A DNA stretch of 64,000 nt, taken from Pyrococcus kukulkanii. Its GTDB lineage: Archaea; Methanobacteriota_B; Thermococci; Thermococcales; Thermococcaceae. This document shows, in pieces, positions 45,460-54,006 of the stretch. The DNA is taken from the NCBI RefSeq assembly GCF_041647995.1, contig NZ_JARRIB010000004.1, positions 168,842 to 232,841 on the forward strand. Direction: 5' to 3'. The position numbers and the translations under genes are program-made. The notes under the pieces were generated by a model, which was not told the DNA's origin, did no database searches, and worked only from the letters and a program-made list of their open reading frames with translations. The stretch's first letter is position 1. Every line of letters starts with the position of its first letter.

Positions 45460-45666
45460 TTAACTTGTTTCATCATAAACTACTCCAGCAAACTGACCAT
45501 CGTCCATGGTCACAAAGCTGACTTTTATCTTTTTGCCACTCTTGGGATCAACAATAACGAAGTCGGGCTTCTTAAGGTACTCGCTTGATGGGATCCTCAT
45601 TACAACGTCATAATGCCTTTTGAGTTCCTTCAAGAAGATTTCCGGGTTCTTCTTAATAACAACCAT
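45460..45666 (-). CDS. small conserved hypothetical protein
   Basis: Encodes 68 aa: MVVIKKNPEIFLKELK at the start, then a beta-rich part (DFVIVDPKSGKKIKVSFVTM). Not recognised. The ATG at 45666 follows a strong GGAGGTGGG RBS, which is the main support. It lies downstream of pyrE on the same strand with a 90-bp AT-rich gap. Confidence 0.62.
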   Translation of the reverse strand: MVVIKKNPEIFLKELKRHYDVVMRIPSSEYLKKPDFVIVDPKSGKKIKVSFVTMDDGQFAGVVYDETS

Positions 45667-45756
45667 CTTCCCACCTCCATTATTATCTACTACTTTATAG
45701 TATAAAAAAGTTTCCATAGCCATTTGTTAAAAATATGTTAGACAATCAACGAAGAA

Positions 45757-46305
45757 TTAATCTCTCGAAACACCAGCCGCCTTAAAGAGCTCACTTACAA
45801 CAACAAGTGGGTATAGCTTATATCCCTCTTTGCTTATGTTTTCCATAGCTCCTTCTTCCCTATCAACTACAACGAAGATCCCAACAACTTCTGCCCCATT
45901 CTCTTTAAGAACCTTTGCAGCCCTAAGAACGCTCCCTCCTGTTGTTGTGACATCTTCTACTAACAGAACTTTATCTCCTGGCTTTACTTCTCCTTCAATT
46001 TGTTTTCCGGTTCCGTGTTCTTTTTTCTTTTTTCTCACAATTAAAAGAGGCTTCTCGGTCTCAAGTGCGAGGGCAGTGGCTATTGGAACGGCTCCAAGCT
46101 CTGGCCCTGCAATTTTCTCATATTGTAATCCAAGTTCTTTAGCCTTCTCAGCTATTAGCCTTGCTATAATTTTCAGTGCTTTGGGATTCGTTATTAGCTT
46201 CTTAATGTCTATGTAGTAGTTGCTTTCTTTTCCAGATGTCAATATGAAATGTCCAAACTTTATGCATTCCTCTTTGATTATCATTTTTATTAGCTCCCCT
46301 TTCAT
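45757..46305 (-). CDS. pyrE: orotate phosphoribosyltransferase
   Basis: Encodes 182 aa. The PRPP-binding motif is [17 protein letters not shown] near residues 114-130, and the N-terminal [17 protein letters not shown] and [16 protein letters not shown] segments complete the family signature. The Lys-rich flexible loop [15 protein letters not shown] holds the catalytic Lys. It makes OMP from orotate and PRPP in pyrimidine synthesis. GGTGAT precedes the ATG. Confidence 0.95.
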   Translation of the reverse strand: MKGELIKMIIKEECIKFGHFILTSGKESNYYIDIKKLITNPKALKIIARLIAEKAKELGLQYEKIAGPELGAVPIATALALETEKPLLIVRKKKKEHGTGKQIEGEVKPGDKVLLVEDVTTTGGSVLRAAKVLKENGAEVVGIFVVVDREEGAMENISKEGYKLYPLVVVSELFKAAGVSRD

Positions 46306-46336
46306 ACCATCACCGCAATTTAGTCATCAGAAAAAT

Positions 46337-46388
46337 TTTATAAATGCTCCATTTCAACCAAGCTTGAAACTGGGGGTAAAGACCCCCA
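46337..46388 (+). promoter_or_regulatory. promoter and leader hairpin of the L21e gene
   Basis: TTTTATAAA at 46337-46345 is a TATA box predicting transcription from about 46365. Right at that 5' end, TGGGGGT-AAAG-ACCCCCA (46371-46388) is a perfect 7-bp GC stem with a 4-nt loop. The mRNA leader would be about 90 nt, long for this genome. The hairpin could stabilise the mRNA or act in autogenous control; this is inference. Confidence 0.5.
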
Positions 46389-46455
46389 AGATTTTGGGAG
46401 TAAAAAGGGGCATATTTGGGCTTGTACACACCTATAATATGAGGAGGGGGTTAGT

Positions 46456-46749
46456 ATGGTTCAGAAGGCTCATAGCTTTAGAAGAAAAACTAGAAAAAAG
46501 TTAAGGAAGCATCCTAGGAGGAGGGGGCTCCCTCCACTTACGAGGTTCCTTCAGGAGTTTGAAGTGGGACAGAGGGTTCACATAGTAATTGAGCCTAGTT
46601 ATCACAAGGGTATGCCAGATCCAAGGTTCCATGGCAGGACTGGCACTGTAGTTGGCAAGAGGGGAGATGCTTACATAGTTGAGGTCCCGGATGGCAACAA
46701 AGTAAAGACTCTCTTCATTCATCCAGTTCACCTTAGGCCCCAGAAGTGA
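46456..46749 (+). CDS. rpl21e: 50S ribosomal protein L21e
   Basis: Encodes 97 aa, basic. Family features: [20 protein letters not shown] at the start, [20 protein letters not shown], then [20 protein letters not shown], an SH3-like fold. Part of the large ribosomal subunit. GAGGAGGGGG lies just upstream. rpoF follows 6 nt later, a standard archaeal pairing. Confidence 0.97.
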
Positions 46750-46755
46750 AGGGCC

Positions 46756-47118
46756 ATGATAGGGAGGAAAAAGCTTGGCCAGAGGTATATTACAATAGCT
46801 GAGGCCAAGGAAATACTCCTAAAAAGGCACGAAGAGGGGTTAAAAGCTGGAATAGAGGAGCCCCTATACTATGAGGCAAGACTTGCTCTCGAACATGCAG
46901 AAAAGTTTGCCAAGTTACCGGCTGAGAAAGCCAGGGAAGCTGTTAAAGAGCTCATGAAAGAGTTCGAATGGATGAGTGACTGGCTTGCGGCCAAGATAGT
47001 GGACATAATGCCCGAGGACACATTTGACCTAAGAGTCATCTTTGCCAAGGAGGAACATCAACCAACCCAAGATGACATGAAGAAGATCCTTGAGATACTT
47101 GACAAGTACAGAAGATAA
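46756..47118 (+). CDS. rpoF: DNA-directed RNA polymerase subunit F (Rpb4)
   Basis: Encodes 120 aa. Archaeal Rpb4 homologue: YITIAEAKEILLKR at the N-terminus, ALEHAEKFAKLP in the middle, and a C-terminal HRDC-like helical part with PEDTFDLRVIFAKEE. It forms the stalk of RNA polymerase with subunit E. It follows rpl21e closely and shares its transcript. Confidence 0.95.
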   Translation: MIGRKKLGQRYITIAEAKEILLKRHEEGLKAGIEEPLYYEARLALEHAEKFAKLPAEKAREAVKELMKEFEWMSDWLAAKIVDIMPEDTFDLRVIFAKEEHQPTQDDMKKILEILDKYRR

Positions 47119-47160
47119 TTCCTACGGGTTCTTTCTCTATTCCCTTCTTTATTCTTCCCG
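47119..47160 (+). terminator. pyrimidine-rich terminator after rpoF
   Basis: A run of T/C residues (ttctttctctattccc and ttctttattcttccc) directly after the rpoF stop, typical of archaeal transcription end sites. A TATA element (gttttatactt near 47172-47182) for the next gene follows. Confidence 0.5.
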
Positions 47161-47215
47161 TGAATGAAAAGCGTTTTATACTTCCTTAGTTTCTAGTTAT
47201 GAATGGGTGAGATTG

Positions 47216-47437
47216 ATGGAAATTATGACAATTAGCCTTAAAGTTCCGTTCGACAAAAAAGGTCTCCTCCTAAAGAAGCTTGCGGATGTAATTGAAGGGA
47301 AGATTAGGAAAGCAAAATTGCTTCCCCCAGACAAGTTTGGATATAATGAGATAATAATAAACCTTGAAACAAAGAACCCAAGAAAAGTTATAGTGGAAAT
47401 CTCAAAAGTAGGGAAGGTGGAGTTCTTAAGTCATTAA
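47216..47437 (+). CDS. small conserved hypothetical protein
   Basis: Encodes 73 aa with an alternating beta/alpha pattern (MEIMTISLKVPF, KKLADVIEGKI, GYNEIIINLETKN, RKVIVEISKVGKVEF). Not recognised. The ATG at 47216 has GGGTGAG 4 nt upstream and a TATA element about 40 nt upstream. It converges on the next gene with a 12-nt overlap. Confidence 0.65.
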   Translation: MEIMTISLKVPFDKKGLLLKKLADVIEGKIRKAKLLPPDKFGYNEIIINLETKNPRKVIVEISKVGKVEFLSH

Positions 47438-48040
47438 CAAGTTCTCGATGATCTTTACTGCTTCAGCGATTTTCTTTTCTGGTTTCTCGTCACTTCCTGG
47501 TAACTCTAGGTTTATCACTACCCTTTCTTCGTTTCCTTCCTCTTCTATCTCGTAGATCTCTGGCTCCTCTATGTCAACACTCTCAAAGAAGGCCTCTAAT
47601 TCGGGGGTAAGTATCTTTCTGTTACTGCCATAAACCTCAACCCTAACGAGGCTGTCACGGGATGATACTATGACGGCAACCTCGTAATCCCCAATTTTTT
47701 TCGTGAACTTTACAGCTTCTCCATATCCAATTGTCTCTTCATTGAAGCCCATCTCACTGAGAGCTCTCCTAATCCTCTCCATTTTACTCTTCATTCTCCT
47801 TAAAATCCTCTCCCTAAGCTTAGTGCTCTCCTCAACGGCTCTCTTAATAGCCTCACCAACTTCCTCTATGTCTCCCTCCCAAATACCCACAAGTTTAATT
47901 CCAGAACTTGTAGCTCTTATTTCAAGCTCAATCTCGCTAGTATTAAATTCAGAAAGATCATCTATCCTAAGCTCACCAAGGCGTAATATCTCAAATTCAA
48001 GCTTAACGGTTCTGCCAAAAGTGCTTCCCCTGAATTTCAT
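47426..48040 (-). CDS. conserved hypothetical protein
   Basis: Encodes 204 aa, soluble, acidic, not recognised. An N-terminal beta-rich part (TFGRTVKLEFEILRLGELRI, SEIELEIRATSSGIKLVGIW), a basic helix (KLRERILRRMKSKMERIRRA), then a second beta region and an acidic linker. GGTG lies upstream of the ATG at 48040; ATG 48049 and GTG 48052 are alternatives. It is divergent from the GGGP synthase gene. Confidence 0.65.
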   Translation of the reverse strand: MKFRGSTFGRTVKLEFEILRLGELRIDDLSEFNTSEIELEIRATSSGIKLVGIWEGDIEEVGEAIKRAVEESTKLRERILRRMKSKMERIRRALSEMGFNEETIGYGEAVKFTKKIGDYEVAVIVSSRDSLVRVEVYGSNRKILTPELEAFFESVDIEEPEIYEIEEEGNEERVVINLELPGSDEKPEKKIAEAVKIIENLLMT

Positions 48041-48114
48041 GAAGGGCATCACCTAGTGAAGGAGAGGGGAGATTATTTAAAAACGTTGCTAATGAATGAA
48101 GTTCGGTGGTGTTC

Positions 48115-48870
48115 GTGAAAATAGGGAGAGTGGAAAGATACATTCATGAAAAGCTTGAAGAGAATAAATTGCACTTTGTTTTAATAGACCCCGACGATAC
48201 TTCTCCTGATGAAGCCTCAAAAATTGCGGAACTTTGTGAGAATGTTGGAGTTGACGCAATAATGGTCGGGGGATCAACTGGAGCTGAAGGAAACGTTCTG
48301 GATAATGTAGTTAAGGCAATAAAGGAGAGCTCTTCCCTTCCAGTTATTCTGTTCCCAGGGTCACATGGAGGAATTAGCAAATATGCAGACGCAATATTCT
48401 TCATGAGCCTCCTCAACTCAAGGAACCCATTCTTCATTACAGGTGCTCAAGCCCTTGGAGCGTTCACAGTAAAGAAATTTGGATTAGAACCAATTCCAAT
48501 GGCATATATAATAGTTGAACCTGGGGAAACAGCCGGATGGGTTGGGGATGCGAAACCTATCCCAAGGCACAAGCCAAAGATAGCTGCAGCATATGCACTG
48601 GCTGGTCAGTATCTAGGAATGAGATTAGTTTACCTTGAAGCGGGGAGTGGGGCTCCTAACCCCGTCCCTCCAGAGATGGTTAGGGTGGTAAAGTCAGCTA
48701 TCGATGTTCCCCTAATCGTCGGGGGAGGGATAAGAAACGGGAATCAGGCAAGAGAACTTGTAAAGGCAGGGGCAGACATTATAGTTACCGGAACTGCTAT
48801 TGAAAGTGCTAAGTCCCTTGAAGAGGTCCAAGTTAGGCTAAAGCACCTTAGAGAGGGGATTAAAGTTTGA
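48115..48870 (+). CDS. geranylgeranylglyceryl phosphate synthase
   Basis: Encodes 251 aa, a TIM barrel. Motifs: HFVLIDPDDTSPDEA, AIMVGGSTGAEG, PVILFPGSHGGIS, LVYLEAGSGAPNPVP, PLIVGGGIRN and VTGTAIE. It forms the first ether bond of archaeal membrane lipids, joining sn-glycerol-1-phosphate and geranylgeranyl diphosphate. The GTG at 48115 is chosen for GGTGG 5 nt upstream; GTG codons at 48109 and 48106 are alternatives. A TATA element (gattatttaaaaa) lies near 48071-48083. Confidence 0.95.
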   Translation: MKIGRVERYIHEKLEENKLHFVLIDPDDTSPDEASKIAELCENVGVDAIMVGGSTGAEGNVLDNVVKAIKESSSLPVILFPGSHGGISKYADAIFFMSLLNSRNPFFITGAQALGAFTVKKFGLEPIPMAYIIVEPGETAGWVGDAKPIPRHKPKIAAAYALAGQYLGMRLVYLEAGSGAPNPVPPEMVRVVKSAIDVPLIVGGGIRNGNQARELVKAGADIIVTGTAIESAKSLEEVQVRLKHLREGIKV

Positions 48871-49274
48871 AAGGTTCCTACATCCTATTATTATACCTAC
48901 CCCAGGACACGAAGATAAAGACTAAAGCAAGAACCTTTGCCCTGAAAAAGGGATACTACGCCTACGTTGGTTCGGCAATGAATTCACTTGAAAAGAGAGT
49001 TAGGAGGCACTTTAAGAAAGAGAAGAAGCTTCACTGGCACATAGACTACCTAACTCTTAAAGCTGAACCCATAATGGCATACCTAATACCCTCAAACGTT
49101 AGACTTGAAGAAGAGCTGTCCAGGAAGATGGCAAAGATAGGAGGGATAGTTAGGGGATTTGGAGCTTCAGATCTGAACGTCCCAGGAAACCTTTTCTATT
49201 TTAGCTACGATCCAAGGCATTTGGTTGAGGAGCTTCTTAAGAACCTAAGATTAACTTACCTAATATTTCCCTAG
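48867..49274 (+). CDS. GIY-YIG-like protein, DUF123 family
   Basis: Encodes 135 aa. The segment FALKKGYYAYVGSAMNSLEKR is the GIY-YIG-like core, followed by HWHIDYLTL and the C-terminal FYFSYDPRHLVE. In other archaea this domain is stand-alone or fused to endonuclease III, suggesting DNA repair. It starts with TTG overlapping the stop of the GGGP synthase gene; no other start fits the conserved N-terminus. Confidence 0.78.
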   Translation: MKGSYILLLYLPQDTKIKTKARTFALKKGYYAYVGSAMNSLEKRVRRHFKKEKKLHWHIDYLTLKAEPIMAYLIPSNVRLEEELSRKMAKIGGIVRGFGASDLNVPGNLFYFSYDPRHLVEELLKNLRLTYLIFP

Positions 49275-49770
49275 AAGATCGGAATTGAAAGAACGAAGGA
49301 TCACCCTAAGAGAACCAAAGCGATGTTGGTTCTATAATATTCCAAGGAACACCTCTCTGCCTAGATTTAATGTGTTTTCAAGGACTAAAAACAAACAGGA
49401 TAGATCGAGAAAAGGGGCAGAACTTTTGTTAGTTTTATTGTGTGTATGGGAGTTGAGTCCCTGCCATGAGGGGATCCGAGCCAACCCATACACACAATGA
49501 TGCAGTGTGGGAGAAGGACAAGGCTCAAGAGGAATCCGCTACCGGTTGCATTCGTTGCAACTGGTGTGGTTGACTTTTCACCCTTGTTCAAAATTGGGGC
49601 CACCTCAAGGGGTCACCAGCCCAGCTGAACGGTAACAGCCCCAAAGCCCATCAAAAGAACAGCTCCTCAGGGCAAGGAGTAGGTTAGATGTTCCTTATTC
49701 ATGCTGACAACAGGCCTAACTTCCCATTATATAATTCTCTTGGTGAGGTGAGAGAAAAGAAGAAAAATCT
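49275..49770. other. gene-free region with strong hairpins, possible structured RNA locus
   Basis: This 496-bp gap has only short overlapping frames. It holds three strong stems: 49438-49497 (perfect 13 bp), 49536-49569 (14 bp with one bulged T, loop TTCGT) and 49663-49679 (CTCCT/AGGAG, loop CAGGGCA). A TATA element (attatataat near 49725-49735) could drive a minus-strand transcript starting near 49705; another (tctataatatt near 49331-49341) faces plus. Base composition is ordinary, unlike the very GC-rich stable RNAs usual in this genus, so an RNA gene is not certain. Confidence 0.45.
49438..49497. ncRNA. candidate structured RNA hairpin, H/ACA-like
   Basis: The arms TTGTGTGTATGGG and CCCATACACACAA pair perfectly. 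A second stem (TCCC/GGGA) sits inside, flanked by unpaired strands AGTTGAG and TCCGAGCCAA. Because of symmetry, on both strands a 9-bp lower stem is followed directly by ACA, as in H/ACA guides. The plus strand has an ATGA next to the upper stem as in a K-loop; the minus strand has better pocket-to-ACA spacing (7 + 9 nt). I found no rRNA target from memory. Strand and class remain open. Confidence 0.35.
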
Positions 49771-51576
49771 CTACAGTGAAGCCCAAATCGAGTGACCTTC
49801 GTCGATATATCTTTTAAGCAACTTGCCGACCGGTGAGCTCTTTGAGACTTTTACAACGCCCTTCTTGCTTGGGGTTGCTGTGAAGACATAGTCATTGCCC
49901 GCATAAAACCTCAAAGGTTTCCTTGCATAGTCAGGAGAGACTCTGAGAACTATGCTCTTCTTCTTTTCCTCTATCTCCACTGGTATCCTCTCTTTAACCT
50001 CTGGTTGCTTCTCCGCAAAGCTCTTTACGTCAATATTTATTCCAAGTCTCTTCTCTAATTCCTGTATTCTCTTCCCTTTCTTCCCTATTATCGCCGGGAT
50101 ATCGAACTCATCGGCATATATAATGGCCTTGTGCGGGCTGATAATCTCGACCTCAGTGTATACATCTGGCAGGAACCTCTGTATTTCTTGCTTAAGCCTC
50201 TTCTCCGCAAGTTTGAGAGCTGGCGCCTTCTCCTCCTTTTTTATTGGGACGACGCTTACTTCTTCGCCGAACGTGTAGATCTCGTACTCTAGCTGGCCAG
50301 TTTCAAAGTCCCTGACCTCTATTACGGGCCTTGCAAGGTCTTCCTCCTTCATCCCTGTGGGAACTTTCACCTTGTACTCTAACGTTAAAACCTTGGCGAC
50401 CCTACCTGCCTTGATGAATATCACTGTATCAACTATCTGAGGAATCATACCAAGCTCTACCCTACCTATGAATCTCTGAATGGCATCTATGGGCTTGGTT
50501 GCGTGAACTACTCCTACCATTCCAACGCCCGCGAGTCTTAGGTCGGTGTAGATTAGGAAGTCGCTGGTTTTTCTCATCTCATCAAATATCGTGTAGTCTG
50601 GTCTGACAAGTAAGAGCACGTCTCCAGTTTTCTCCATGCTCCCATTGAGGGCAGTATACTGAGTTATCTCCTCACTAACTTGGAGATCCCTGGGCTTCTC
50701 CATTGTCTTAACTATCTTGCCCATTGAAGCGTACCACTCCGCCAGCGCCTGAACAAATGTAGTTTTACCTGCTCCTGGGGGTCCTGCAACTAAGATTCCT
50801 TCAGCTTTCTCCTTTAACCTCTCGAGGAGCTTCTCGCTTAAATTGTAATCTTCAATGCTGAGCTTCTTCACCGGCCTTACAGCAGTAATCTCGATTCTAT
50901 CTGAGAATGGAGGTTTGGCTATGACTATTCTATAACTTCTAAGTTGGACAATGGTTGCTCCTGGCTCATCAAGCTCTATAAAGCTCTCTGGATCTCTCCT
51001 TGCCCTCTCCACTATGTCATCAGCTATTTCCTCCAGCTCCTCCTCGGTTAGTGGTTTGTCCCTTATCGGAACCAGTCTCCATTCTCCTGGCCTTCCCTTC
51101 TTTGCTAAGGGCTTAACTCCTGCCTTTAGGTGAACACTCATGGTTTCCTCGTCGAAAAAGTCCTCCAACCTGGTCTTCGGCTCCCTTCTGCTCTCGAGGT
51201 ATATTACCTCTATCCCTTTGGCTATCGCTATATCCCTCTGAACTTGGTCTCCTGTTATTAGTATAGCATTCAATTCTCTGGCAACTTCTCTCACCAGGTG
51301 ATCGATTTCTCCGGCCTTCGCTCTTCTTATCTGCCATAGCTCAGGCCTCTCGCCATAGAACTCGAGCAGTATCTTGCCCTTGTCTGCCATTTCTCTAAGC
51401 TTCTTAAGTTCCTCGAGCCCGGTATGTCCTATTGCCTTTCCTTCGTTAGCTTGGTGTTCTATTTCAGCAACGACAGCTTCGGGCACTACAACCTTTACTT
51501 TTTCTTTTACTCGCTTTAGATATTGGGTGAGCCTGCCATCTACAATCACACTCGTATCTGGAACTATCACTCTCAC
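49771..51576 (-). CDS. PIN-domain/VirB11-like ATPase/KH protein (PINA family)
   Basis: Encodes about 601 aa. The N-terminal PIN domain (about 1-145) has IVPDTSVIVDGR and LITGDQVQRDIA. The central secretion-type ATPase has Walker A AGPPGAGKTTF near residue 270, the Asp box DYTIFDEMRKTSDF and GVVHATKPIDAIQR. KH-like segments follow (DEFDIPAIIGKKGKRIQELE). Sulfolobus PINA is known to act as a Holliday-junction-related helicase, so a DNA role is plausible. GTG 51576 is chosen because GAGGTGA lies 5 nt upstream; TTG 51594 is the longest alternative. The T-rich stretch after its stop is a likely terminator. Confidence 0.88.
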   Translation of the reverse strand: MRVIVPDTSVIVDGRLTQYLKRVKEKVKVVVPEAVVAEIEHQANEGKAIGHTGLEELKKLREMADKGKILLEFYGERPELWQIRRAKAGEIDHLVREVARELNAILITGDQVQRDIAIAKGIEVIYLESRREPKTRLEDFFDEETMSVHLKAGVKPLAKKGRPGEWRLVPIRDKPLTEEELEEIADDIVERARRDPESFIELDEPGATIVQLRSYRIVIAKPPFSDRIEITAVRPVKKLSIEDYNLSEKLLERLKEKAEGILVAGPPGAGKTTFVQALAEWYASMGKIVKTMEKPRDLQVSEEITQYTALNGSMEKTGDVLLLVRPDYTIFDEMRKTSDFLIYTDLRLAGVGMVGVVHATKPIDAIQRFIGRVELGMIPQIVDTVIFIKAGRVAKVLTLEYKVKVPTGMKEEDLARPVIEVRDFETGQLEYEIYTFGEEVSVVPIKKEEKAPALKLAEKRLKQEIQRFLPDVYTEVEIISPHKAIIYADEFDIPAIIGKKGKRIQELEKRLGINIDVKSFAEKQPEVKERIPVEIEEKKKSIVLRVSPDYARKPLRFYAGNDYVFTATPSKKGVVKVSKSSPVGKLLKRYIDEGHSIWASL

Positions 51577-51676
51577 CTCTCTCACCTCAGCCAAAGGTGA
51601 AGTGGCTACTTTATTAGGGTTTCCTCAGAAAACTTTTAAATACCAAAGGTTATTAAAAGCTCGGAGGTGATAAGTA

Positions 51677-52276
51677 ATGACGCTGGTGGAGACCGTAAGG
51701 AAAATCAAAGAGGCAGAGAAAGAGGCATTGAAGGACTACAAGGATCTCCTGAAAGAGCTTAAGAGGCCAGAAAATGCTGAGCTTAAGAGAGTTGTACTTA
51801 GACTTGCGGTTGATAAGATATTCCATAAGGAGCTTATGGAGGCTATTGAAAGGGCATATAAGGAGGCCTCAGCACTCTTAAAGGAGCATTTAGAGCCGTT
51901 TTATCCAGAGCTTGAGCCAATAAGAGAGTCTGTGATGGAGCTAGATCAAGGACTGGCCTTACTCCCAGGAGTGCCTTCCCTGCTACTACCATTAGACTTT
52001 GGAAAAGTCGGTTATAGAATACCACCCGAAGAAGTGCTGGAGGAGTTAGTAAAATCGTTCCCAGAAGTCTCTATAATACCCCAAGAGAAGTTAGATAATA
52101 TAATTGAAAAGTTAGATGATGCCATTGAAATGGAAAAGGAAATGCAGGACGGGTACAGGGAGCTGGAAAGCAAGGCAAAGCATCCTGTAATTAAGGAATT
52201 ATCAAAAGCAATCCTCCATAATGAAGATCAACACACCGCAATTCTAACCAAGATCGTTGGCAGGTTTAGGGGATAA
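51677..52276 (+). CDS. ferritin-like helical protein with two homologous halves
   Basis: Encodes 199 aa. Two Glu/His-containing helix pairs resemble a ferritin-like fold: EAEKEALKDYKDLLKELK with DKIFHKELMEAIE at about 12-55, and AIEMEKEMQDGYRELE with HNEDQHTAILTKI at about 148-192. These could form a di-iron site but ligand assignment is inference. A strong RBS (GGAGGTGA) precedes the ATG and a TATA element (acttttaaatacc near 51631-51643) lies upstream. The exact role is unknown. Confidence 0.72.
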   Translation: MTLVETVRKIKEAEKEALKDYKDLLKELKRPENAELKRVVLRLAVDKIFHKELMEAIERAYKEASALLKEHLEPFYPELEPIRESVMELDQGLALLPGVPSLLLPLDFGKVGYRIPPEEVLEELVKSFPEVSIIPQEKLDNIIEKLDDAIEMEKEMQDGYRELESKAKHPVIKELSKAILHNEDQHTAILTKIVGRFRG

Positions 52277-52338
52277 TGTAATTTCTCATCTCATTTTTAG
52301 TAAAGTTTTTTAACTTAAACCTAAATCCTCAAGTTAGT

Positions 52339-53580
52339 ATGAAGATTAGGAGTGGCCTTAAAACTCTTGATCAAATATTGGGAGGTGGATTTGAAAAAAC
52401 GCACAATGTTGCAATAGTTGGAGGTATTGATAATGACCATGTGTTACTTCTTCATCAATTAGTTATGTCATTTTTGTCACAGGGATATAAAATCCTCCTT
52501 ATAGAGTTTAGACAAGATGTTAATTCACTAATCAAATGGTTAGAACCGTATGGGATGAACTACACCAAGTTCATTAAAGAAGGAAAATTAAAAATACTAG
52601 ATGGATTCTCAAATCTATATTCCCCAACTCACGTAGCTGGGGCTAATATCTTGCCAAACCCGATGGATCTTAGCATAACAACGGCAATAGTCAGGGAGAG
52701 CGTTGTTAAGGAAGCTTATGATTTTGTCGTGATAGACGATCTAACCTCATTATACACCCTCCAAACTGATCAGAGGGCGTATATAAGGGTTGTAGTGAGG
52801 CTTGTTAACTCAATTAAGAGATTCGGGGCTTCAACATTAGCCTCATTGAACTCCGACGTTTTATCCACTCAGGATCTTTCAATGTTGCTAATACCCTTCG
52901 AGTACGTCTTGGAAGCAAAAAATGGAACGATTACAATAAGAAGATCCTTTTTGCCCTTAAAAATAAATCAGACCTCAATTCCATACATTAGGGGCAATAC
53001 TGGCATAATGCTTGCTCAGGACTCATTTAAAAGCGTTGACAAGGTCAAAGAATCCCTAATATTGGACAACACTGGAGCCTTAATAATGGGCGGTGTGAGG
53101 GTTCAGATAATAGAAGAATACTCAGAATCCGCCCTAATAGAGTTTATATATCAGTTTTTAGGTCCTGAACGTGGGAAAGAGTTTTTATATAGGTGGGGGA
53201 AGTATGAAATGACTACCCTTCCTCTCGACCAAGATACTATTAAGAACCTCCCCAGGATAGAAGCGATAAAGAGAATTCTTGAAGATAGTTTTGAATTTAC
53301 GAAGGCTACGGGAGGAGGGCTCTTAAGAATACTCGACCTATCGGAGGATAGAATAGTAATTGAAGGGAAGAACTTGTTCCCCAGCTTAAGGAACTTTCCA
53401 TATCCTGCTCATTTAAACTACGTAGGGGCCCTTACCAAACTAATAGAAAGGCTTACGGGGGAAATTTGGGAAGGTGAAGAAGTAGAATGTGAGAGTCAAG
53501 GGCATAGAAGGTGCCTATTTGTTATTAAGAGGCTATCTAAGGGTAGCATTAAAGGGAACCTTGAGGATTCCAAAAAGTGA
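52339..53580 (+). CDS. KaiC/RadA-like protein with degenerate P-loop fused to a V4R domain
   Basis: Encodes 413 aa. The N-terminal about 230 residues follow a KaiC-like RecA fold: GLKTLDQILGGGFEKTHNVAI, then VVIDDLTSLYTL in the Walker B position. The expected Walker A GxxGxGKT is replaced by GGIDNDHVL, lacking the GK(S/T), so ATP binding is doubtful. The C-terminal about 160 residues form a V4R small-molecule-binding domain with the terminal Cys motif VECESQGHRRCLFVI. A sensor or adaptor role is inference. The gene overlaps its convergent neighbour by 48 nt. Confidence 0.78.
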   Translation: MKIRSGLKTLDQILGGGFEKTHNVAIVGGIDNDHVLLLHQLVMSFLSQGYKILLIEFRQDVNSLIKWLEPYGMNYTKFIKEGKLKILDGFSNLYSPTHVAGANILPNPMDLSITTAIVRESVVKEAYDFVVIDDLTSLYTLQTDQRAYIRVVVRLVNSIKRFGASTLASLNSDVLSTQDLSMLLIPFEYVLEAKNGTITIRRSFLPLKINQTSIPYIRGNTGIMLAQDSFKSVDKVKESLILDNTGALIMGGVRVQIIEEYSESALIEFIYQFLGPERGKEFLYRWGKYEMTTLPLDQDTIKNLPRIEAIKRILEDSFEFTKATGGGLLRILDLSEDRIVIEGKNLFPSLRNFPYPAHLNYVGALTKLIERLTGEIWEGEEVECESQGHRRCLFVIKRLSKGSIKGNLEDSKK

Positions 53581-54006
53581 GTTGGCGTATAATCCCCCTG
53601 TTGCCCACCACGTCAATTCTCTTGTTTTATTTTCGAGTAATACCCTAACGAATTCCGTTGGGACGTTCGAGTAATATATCGTAAAGTTAATGGGTATTGT
53701 CACTTTCTCCCCTGGGGTTAATGTCATGGTCCTGTTAAGGCTGTATTCCCCTATGTATATGTCCTCAGCATAGAGTTCAATCTTAATACCATCTATCGAA
53801 ACTTTCTTACTTGTTGGGTTAAGAACTTCAACAATTGCAACTATCCTAGCACTATCTGTGTCAACGTGTGACACGTACACGTTAACTAAGCTAACTTCAC
53901 AGTCATTAACGGGACCTAACGCAATGTATCTGAATATGAAGTAACCAAAGTTGGCAAGTGGAACAGAGATCAGCAAGAGTATTAAAATTGTAACACTACG
54001 TCTCAT
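53533..54006 (-). CDS. membrane-anchored LEA14/WHy-like protein
   Basis: Encodes 157 aa. An N-terminal signal anchor (about 5-28) precedes a beta-sandwich domain like LEA14/WHy: ARIVAIVEVLNPTSKKVSID, then IKIELYAEDIYIGEYSL and LTPGEKVTIPINFTIYY. It probably sits outside the membrane. The family is linked to stress in plants and is common in archaea with no defined role. Its ATG overlaps the stop of the DUF2258-like gene by 11 nt. Confidence 0.72.
   Translation of the reverse strand: MRRSVTILILLLISVPLANFGYFIFRYIALGPVNDCEVSLVNVYVSHVDTDSARIVAIVEVLNPTSKKVSIDGIKIELYAEDIYIGEYSLNRTMTLTPGEKVTIPINFTIYYSNVPTEFVRVLLENKTRELTWWATGGLYANSLFGILKVPFNATLR

Noticed and set aside
49385..49603. Minus-strand 72-aa frame in the hairpin-rich gap
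   Set aside because: No RBS, composition unlike neighbouring proteins, and it runs through the perfect 13-bp stem, which explains the open frame better.
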